Below, piece after piece: positions 6,527 through 9,586 of a DNA stretch of 9,586 bases. The notes beneath the pieces are model-generated. The model saw only the letters and a list, made by a program, of their open reading frames with translations, did not search any database and was not told the origin of the DNA. Numbering within the stretch: the first letter of the stretch is position 1; every line of letters starts with the position of its first letter. A program made the translations under genes and the position numbers. The DNA is from Chlorobiota bacterium (lineage in GTDB: Bacteria; Bacteroidota; Ignavibacteria; SZUA-365; JAADGX01): NCBI GenBank assembly GCA_013152135.1, contig JAADGX010000329.1, positions 1-9,586 of the forward strand, given 5' to 3'.

Positions 6527-6580
6527 AACTACCGGCTGTTCTTTGCGGGAGATCCGTCCCGATAGCGACAAAATCGATAC

Positions 6581-6616
6581 AAAAAAAACCCGGCCGACCA
6601 GCCGGGTTTCTCTTTT
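6581..6616. terminator. Bidirectional intrinsic terminator between converging genes
   Basis: Stem AAACCCGGC (6586-6594), loop CGACCA, stem GCCGGGTTT (6601-6609). On the plus strand it is followed by a T-rich tail (CTCTTTT), and on the minus strand by further T residues from the A-run 6581-6585. It ends the Fe-S oxidoreductase transcript and the T9SS cargo transcript; the minus-strand T-tract is the better one. Confidence 0.9.
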
Positions 6617-6630
6617 CGTCATCGCGGGTT

Positions 6631-7845
6631 TTACCACGACACAACGATCTTGCGAAACCGTGTAACCACGTCTCCGTTGTCCAGCCTGGCGGAGAACTTC
6701 AACAGGTAGGTGCCTCGCGCAGCCGTCGCACCAGTCGCATCACGACCGTTCCAGCGGACGGTGTGCACGCCTGCATCGCGCCGTTCGGCGGTAACGAGAC
6801 TCGCGATTTCTCGTCCCAGGAGATCGTACACCTTGAGATCGACCACGGCCGGCACAGCCAGTGCGAACGGGATGTCCGCTTCACGCCCAAGCAAACCCAG
6901 CGGATTCGGATAGGCCGCGCCAAGCTCGATTTTCCCCGGCATCAAGTCGACGGATACGATGTGACTGAGCGATTCCGTACCGTCGGTGTCGATTTGTCGC
7001 AGCCGGTAATTGACGCCGCCGACCAGCGAGCCGCTGATTTTTTCACCAAGGGGTTCGTCGATAAACGAATAATCCGTGCGTGACCGACCACCTCCTTCAC
7101 CCGCGACGAAGGTGACTTTTTCCCATTCCCCCCCGTTAATCTGTCGCTCGATATCGAAACCCAAGTTGGACTCTTCGGAAACGGTGGTCCACCGGAGAAG
7201 CACGCGCTCATTGGGCAAGGATTCACCGGTGAAGGACTCCAGTTCGACGGGAACGACCAGTTTATTGATGTTGAGATACGTTTCACTGTAGTTCTCGTTG
7301 TCCTGTATATTCCACATGAACGTTTCGTCACTCGCAGGCGATCCGCCTCCGCTCATGTACGGTAACGTTTCCATGAAAATGATATCAACCGTACCGGAGG
7401 CGTTGGCGACAACCATGAAGTTGATGTACATCAATTCGAAGAAACCGTCGTTCAAGGCTTTACCCTGGCAATCCAGGGCCGGGCTGAAGAACTGTGGATG
7501 CAACGGAAGCGCGCCGCCGGTAATTCCGTCCTTGTTGATGAATTCGCCCTGGGCGTTGAGACGCGGACTCCATCCTCCCCAGTACCCGTTCGCGTATCGC
7601 TTTTGAGTGCTTTTATATACAATCTTTTTCGGGAACCAGACGTGAACACCATACCCCCCGACGTATAAGCCGCCGCCGCCGCGTTTCACATCAACAGCGA
7701 CTTTCAGCGGATTGCCCGGGCCGTTAACACACACCGTCCTCAACCGCATCGTGAGATGATCGGCATCCTGCGCCTGGCCAAAACCGTGAAACGGGTTCAA
7801 CGCCAGTATGACAGTAACCAGAACTAATATCGTAACAAGACGCAT
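6631..7845 (-). CDS. Secreted protein with C-terminal T9SS (type A) sorting domain
   Basis: This 404-aa protein has an N-terminal Sec signal peptide (MRLVTILVLVTVILAL..., cleavage probably near residues 24-26, GQAQ). Residues about 35-195 form a beta-rich, Gly/aromatic-rich domain that I do not recognise; it might be cohesin-like. Residues about 196-300 match the VPVELESFTG...LLRWTTVSEESNLGFDIER...YRLRQIDTDG fibronectin-like module common in Bacteroidota surface proteins. Residues about 305-404 are the sorting domain: YPNP, VDLKVYDLLGREIASLV, AGVHTVRWNGRDATG..ARGTYLLKF and a final basic strand. Such domains are recognised by the type IX secretion apparatus in the outer membrane and usually removed when the cargo is released or attached. 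The start is firm: GGAGG lies six bases before the ATG. The gene follows trxA by 149 bp on the same strand. I see no catalytic motif, so the role is unknown. Confidence 0.88.
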   Translation of the reverse strand: MRLVTILVLVTVILALNPFHGFGQAQDADHLTMRLRTVCVNGPGNPLKVAVDVKRGGGGLYVGGYGVHVWFPKKIVYKSTQKRYANGYWGGWSPRLNAQGEFINKDGITGGALPLHPQFFSPALDCQGKALNDGFFELMYINFMVVANASGTVDIIFMETLPYMSGGGSPASDETFMWNIQDNENYSETYLNINKLVVPVELESFTGESLPNERVLLRWTTVSEESNLGFDIERQINGGEWEKVTFVAGEGGGRSRTDYSFIDEPLGEKISGSLVGGVNYRLRQIDTDGTESLSHIVSVDLMPGKIELGAAYPNPLGLLGREADIPFALAVPAVVDLKVYDLLGREIASLVTAERRDAGVHTVRWNGRDATGATAARGTYLLKFSARLDNGDVVTRFRKIVVSW

Positions 7846-7889
7846 GGTAAACCTCCAAGCTGGTATGAACGGTATTTACTGTTTTCGCA

Positions 7890-7988
7890 CGGGTACTTTC
7901 GCGGAGCGATTCGACATCAATCTACATCATTTTCCCGTCAGCCGAAAGAGCGTACCCGGAAAACGACACCCTCTTCCGCATCGGGTAC
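7890..7988. repeat. Three copies of a 7-mer forming mutually exclusive hairpins
   Basis: CGGGTAC occurs at 7890-7896 and 7982-7988, and its complement GTACCCG at 7952-7958. The middle copy can pair with either outer copy. With the left one the stem extends by TTTCG (7897-7901) against CGAAA (7943-7947) across a 4-nt bulge; with the right one the loop is 23 nt. It lies in the 149-bp gap between trxA and the T9SS cargo gene, upstream of the latter. Transcribed from the minus strand, the two folds compete. No T-tract marks either as a terminator. Confidence 0.4.
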
Positions 7989-7994
7989 ACGAAG

Positions 7995-8324
7995 TCACGT
8001 CGTGGATATATGCTGTTCGATTTTCGAGACGAGTTGCTGTTTCGGAACCGCTCCCACAATCATGTCCACTGCTTCCCCGTCCTTGAAAATCATCAGGCTG
8101 GGAATACTACGGATGCCGTACTGGGCAGCGGTGTTCGGGTTGTGATCAACATCGAGCTTTCCGACCTTGAGCCTGCCATCGTATTCCCGCGCAAGCTCTT
8201 CCACTACCGGCGCGATAACCCGGCACGGACCGCACCATACAGCCCAAAAATCGACCAATACCGGAACCGGGGATTCAAGGACTTCCTGTTGAAAATTCTG
8301 ATCAGTGATTTCGACTGGTTTCAT
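7995..8324 (-). CDS. trxA: Thioredoxin
   Basis: This 109-aa thioredoxin has the full active site WCGPC (Cys31, Cys34), the buried Asp25 in VDFWA, the cis-proline loop SIPS (Pro75) and the terminal helix. Length and motifs are those of cytoplasmic thioredoxin 1, which reduces protein disulfides and donates electrons to ribonucleotide reductase and peroxiredoxins. The ATG at 8324-8322 is chosen because the open frame upstream (to 8495) overlaps the dnaE end and has no thioredoxin-like sequence; AAGGG lies nine bases before the ATG. There is no signal peptide. It begins 32 bp after the dnaE stop on the same strand, so co-transcription with dnaE is likely. Confidence 0.96.
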   Translation of the reverse strand: MKPVEITDQNFQQEVLESPVPVLVDFWAVWCGPCRVIAPVVEELAREYDGRLKVGKLDVDHNPNTAAQYGIRSIPSLMIFKDGEAVDMIVGAVPKQQLVSKIEQHISTT

Positions 8325-8356
8325 TCGTTTTGACCCTTGATGTAAAGTTATTGTAA

Positions 8357-9586
8357 CTAGGTAAATATTCTGACATTGTTTTCCCCCATGATGGAACGCA
8401 ATCGGCGCAGGAGCTCGGGCGTCGGCTTCACGCTGTACTTTCTTGAAACCAGCTTCCACCGCTCCGACGCTCCATTGGCAACAACAAAATAACAAGGACA
8501 GTTTCCTTTTACCGCTGCTTCATCAAGAACAGCCTTAACCTGGCGAATGAGATGCACGGACGCGCTGGTCATGGGCACTTCGAAAAGCAACCGGCGGGCG
8601 AGCTTCGGAATCGCTTCCTCGATTTCCAGGATCTCGCTCGGAATCAGTCGCAGGGAATCGCCGCTCGTTTCCACCCGGCCGATCAAGACAACGATGGCCT
8701 CGTTTCTGATCTTGTGCCCTTGTTCTTTGTACACGTCGGGCAGGAAAACGCATTCCGCCTTGCCGGTAAAATCTTCGAGCGATGCCAGGGCCATGGTCCT
8801 GCCGATTCGGCTTGTCTTGTTCCGCACCTGGGAGAGGACGCCGCAGACGGGAATGTCCTCGCCTTCTTGATAGGTTTCCGGTTGGCCCAGCCTGATGGAA
8901 GATAACGCTTCGGCATCGTTTCTCCATTTCTCCAGCGGATGTCCGGACACGTAGAATCCCAGGACGGCTTTCTCCTTGGCCAGCTTGTCCTCTTCCGACC
9001 AGTCTTCGCATGCGGGGAGCACGGGCTCCATGACCGATACGGCGCTGGTATCGTCGGGAGCATCGAAAAGGTTCGGCTGGCCGCGTTCCGAGTACTGCTG
9101 GCTCTTCTGACCGTAGGTGAGAGCGCTTTCTATTGAAGCAAAAAGCTGGGCACGGTTCCCTTCCAGGGAATCCATGGCTCCGGCCAGTACCAGGCTTTCG
9201 GCCACTTTCTTGTTGACCGCTTTGCTGTTCACTCGCGCACAGAATTCAAAAATCGTGCGGAACCGTCCCCCTTCCTCCCGCGCCCGGAGAATTTCCTCAA
9301 CAGCGCCGACACCCACGTTCTTGATACCCGCCAATCCAAACCGGATGCCTTCCTCGGTTACGACGAAGTTCACGTCGCTCTCGTTGATATCGGGAGGAAG
9401 CACCTTGATCCCGAATTTCCGGCACTCATCGATGAGCGGAACGATTTTATCCGTCTTCGCCATTTCCGAAGTAAGCAGCGCGGCCATGAATTCCGGCGTG
9501 TAGTTCGCCTTGAAGTAGGCAGTGCGATAAGCAAGGATGGAGTAGGCCACCGAGTGCGACTTGTTGAAGCCGTAGTTGGCGAACTT
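8357..9586 (-). CDS. dnaE: DNA polymerase III alpha subunit, C-terminal part (5' end beyond window)
   Basis: This is the C-terminal 409 aa of the replicative polymerase; the frame is open to the right edge. It begins in the conserved KFANYGFNKSHSVAYS segment at the end of the polymerase fingers, followed by AYFKANYTPEFMAALLTSE. Then come the helix-hairpin-helix region (FGLAGIKNVGVGAVEEIL), a clamp-binding-like motif QPNLF (9079-9065) matching QxxLF, the FYVSGHPLE segment, and the OB fold (IPVCGVLSQVRNKTSRIGR...LASLEDFTGKAECVFLPD). A short C-terminal domain ends in NNVRIFT. The protein synthesises leading and lagging strands as the holoenzyme core; the QPNLF motif should tether it to the beta sliding clamp. 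The OB fold and clamp motif at these positions fit DnaE rather than PolC. trxA follows 32 bp downstream. Confidence 0.96.
   Translation of the reverse strand, partial: KFANYGFNKSHSVAYSILAYRTAYFKANYTPEFMAALLTSEMAKTDKIVPLIDECRKFGIKVLPPDINESDVNFVVTEEGIRFGLAGIKNVGVGAVEEILRAREEGGRFRTIFEFCARVNSKAVNKKVAESLVLAGAMDSLEGNRAQLFASIESALTYGQKSQQYSERGQPNLFDAPDDTSAVSVMEPVLPACEDWSEEDKLAKEKAVLGFYVSGHPLEKWRNDAEALSSIRLGQPETYQEGEDIPVCGVLSQVRNKTSRIGRTMALASLEDFTGKAECVFLPDVYKEQGHKIRNEAIVVLIGRVETSGDSLRLIPSEILEIEEAIPKLARRLLFEVPMTSASVHLIRQVKAVLDEAAVKGNCPCYFVVANGASERWKLVSRKYSVKPTPELLRRLRSIMGENNVRIFT

Overview
The window reads as a piece of a bacterial chromosome of moderately high GC, probably from the Bacteroidota/Ignavibacteriota/Kapabacteria side of the FCB group. 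The main evidence is a secreted protein (6631-7845, minus) ending in a FlgD-like type IX secretion (T9SS) sorting domain, preceded by the PVELESF...LLRWTT.SE..N.GF.IER module common in that group. Patchy Shine-Dalgarno use agrees with this. The lineage is an inference from protein style, since no marker gene search was possible.

Layout from left to right. A thiolase (minus) runs off the left edge, and a tRNA-Phe (minus) lies upstream of it. On the plus strand follow a membrane-embedded M28 metallopeptidase and a small LEA2-like lipoprotein. These meet a minus-strand NlpC/P60 (C40) lipoprotein hydrolase at a bidirectional terminator near 3124-3152. A stretch of about 480 bp without a gene (4047-4526) holds a candidate promoter and a perfect 9-bp dyad. 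Next is a plus-strand membrane Fe-S oxidoreductase (cytochrome b-like domain, two 4Fe-4S motifs, two CCG domains) interrupted by a one-base frameshift near 5997-6002. It meets the T9SS cargo protein at a second bidirectional terminator (6581-6616). The right end is a minus-strand block dnaE (5' end cut by the window edge), trxA and the T9SS cargo gene.

Functionally the window is mixed. The thiolase and the Fe-S oxidoreductase fit a beta-oxidation theme: acyl-CoA dehydrogenases pass electrons through ETF to a membrane Fe-S/heme b protein and on to menaquinone. They are about 3.7 kb apart and not in one operon. dnaE and trxA are housekeeping genes. Three envelope proteins (LEA2-like lipoprotein, C40 lipoprotein, T9SS cargo) are interspersed.

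I see no CRISPR array, insertion sequence, prophage gene or defence cassette. The points most worth a second look are the M28 peptidase whose catalytic domain is split by two transmembrane hairpins, the frameshift in the Fe-S protein, the tRNA promoter that overlaps the 5' end of the M28 reading frame, and the mutually exclusive hairpins between trxA and the T9SS gene.
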